Of a DNA stretch of 6,446 bases, positions 5,871 through 6,446 are shown piece after piece (the first letter of the stretch is position 1; each line of letters opens with the position of its first letter). The position numbers and the translations under genes are program-made. Origin of the DNA: an uncultured Desulfovibrio sp. (lineage in GTDB: Bacteria; Desulfobacterota; Desulfovibrionia; Desulfovibrionales; Desulfovibrionaceae); the NCBI GenBank assembly GCA_900541395.1, contig UQJT01000073.1:1-6446 (forward strand), read 5' to 3'. The notes under the pieces are model-generated. The model was given only the letters and a program-made list of their open reading frames with translations, did not search any database and was not told the origin of the DNA.

Positions 5871-6416
5871 CTACAGCAGGTGGTCGAAAAAGTACGTGTA
5901 CATGCGGCGCAGATGCAGGGCCAGCTTGAGAACCAGGGCCCTGGTCCGCGTCTCGTCGAATTCCAGCAGGGACAGAATATGGCGGGCGACGTCGGAAAAG
6001 TCGGCGTCGCCGTGCTCGCTCAGCTTGCCCGCATATTGCATGACCAGCTCCGCCCACGCGACGGCCTGACGACGGTCCTTGCAACGCGCGGCTTCGCCTT
6101 CCATGAAGGCCTGGAACAGTTCGGCGTGCCGGGTGGGGAAAGAACGCATGAGGGCAAGCCGCCACAAGCCCACATACAGGGCCCTGAATTCGCGCGTGAG
6201 CAGCTTGCGCCGGGTAAACTGAAACGTCCCCACGCCCAGAATGTCCAGAACCGGACGATAGTTCATATCGTCCAGAATGGCGGTAAAATTGCGAACCGGC
6301 GAAGGGGCGGAACAGGAATTGTCCGCCGCGTCGCCGAGAGCGCCGTCTTCGCGGGAAGACGGAGCGCCTGCGCTGTTTGCCGCTTCATCCGGCGCGGCCG
6401 CCAGGGACTCGGACAC
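5871..6416 (-). CDS. Hypothetical helical protein upstream of trmI, 181 aa
   Basis: I do not recognise the family. The start is GTG: an in-frame TAA lies four codons upstream, and AAGAGG sits 5 bases before the GTG. Residues 1 to about 42 are rich in Ala, Ser, Asp, Glu and Gly and look disordered. From about 43 to the end the sequence is helical and rich in Arg, Leu and aromatics: NYRPVLDILGVGTF in the middle, a helix around LYVGLWRLALMRSF, and a C-terminal LHLRRMYTYFFDHLL. There is no signal peptide, no membrane segment long enough to be convincing, and no cysteine or metal motif. It is probably cytoplasmic. Its place directly before trmI suggests co-expression, but a link to tRNA modification is only an inference. 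Reading frame, ribosome site and coding composition support a real gene. Confidence 0.8.
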   Translation of the reverse strand: MSESLAAAPDEAANSAGAPSSREDGALGDAADNSCSAPSPVRNFTAILDDMNYRPVLDILGVGTFQFTRRKLLTREFRALYVGLWRLALMRSFPTRHAELFQAFMEGEAARCKDRRQAVAWAELVMQYAGKLSEHGDADFSDVARHILSLLEFDETRTRALVLKLALHLRRMYTYFFDHLL

Positions 6417-6421
6417 GACTG

Positions 6422-6427
6422 CCTCTT
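6422..6427 (-). promoter_or_regulatory. Ribosome binding site fixing the GTG start of orf181
   Basis: AAGAGG lies 5 bases before GTG on the minus strand and overlaps the TAA that closes the frame upstream. No ATG is available between that TAA and the GTG. Confidence 0.7.
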
Positions 6428-6446
6428 ACCGCCAATCGGCGTCTCC
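6426..6446 (-). CDS. Possible last codons of an upstream gene (partial)
   Basis: The minus strand enters the window in a frame reading Gly-Asp-Ala-Asp-Trp-Arg and then TAA, 9 bases before the GTG of orf181. The tight spacing, and a ribosome site that overlaps the stop, are typical of operons. Only six codons are visible, so this may be chance. No product can be named. Confidence 0.25.
   Translation of the reverse strand, partial: GDADWR

Noticed and set aside
4838..5929. A 363-codon open frame on the plus strand, opposite trmI
   Set aside because: It is antisense to a clear TrmI protein, starts inside the hairpin region and has no credible product.

Overview
The window is dense, GC-rich bacterial DNA, roughly two-thirds G+C by eye. 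It carries five complete genes and possibly the last codons of a sixth. Third positions are G/C-rich, Shine-Dalgarno sites are clear, and a TtuA-like tRNA thiolase sits beside a TrmI-type m1A58 methylase. This fits a Desulfovibrio-like member of the Desulfobacterota best. That placement is inferred from protein style and was not tested by a search. There is no rRNA, tRNA, CRISPR, transposase, integrase or phage gene.

Layout from left to right. Bases 1-62 hold a perfect AT-rich inverted repeat downstream of the first gene. Bases 63-1526 (minus) encode an unrecognised 487-residue protein: one membrane anchor, a short 11-residue helical repeat, a long disordered linker and a C-terminal helical domain. 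Bases 1527-1822 are a divergent, hairpin-rich control region. Bases 1823-2722 (plus) encode a PP-loop thiolase of the TtuA/NcsA type, with two four-cysteine zinc sites and a three-cysteine iron-sulfur site. Its stop codon interlocks with that of the convergent ABC-F gene (2719-4692, minus; YheS-like). Bases 4693-4900 hold no credible gene but have a striking structure: a perfect 19-bp inverted repeat whose two arms each run outward into GC-rich hairpins. Next come trmI (4901-5821, minus, TTG start) and an unrecognised 181-codon gene (5871-6416, minus, GTG start). A stop codon 9 bases before that GTG may end another gene of the same operon.

Functionally, the recognisable genes share a translation and tRNA theme: T-loop or anticodon thiolation, T-loop m1A58 methylation, and a ribosome-acting ABC-F ATPase. 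In Thermus, m1A58 promotes the 2-thiolation of T54 carried out by TtuA. The proximity of a TtuA-like gene and trmI is therefore the most interesting functional hint, although they lie on opposite strands about 2.2 kb apart. The minus-strand order (possible upstream gene, orf181, trmI, hairpin block, ABC-F) suggests one operon interrupted by a strong structured terminator or leader before the ABC-F gene. No wholly new system is evident. The best candidates for new biology are the two unrecognised proteins and the symmetrical hairpin element at 4711-4895.
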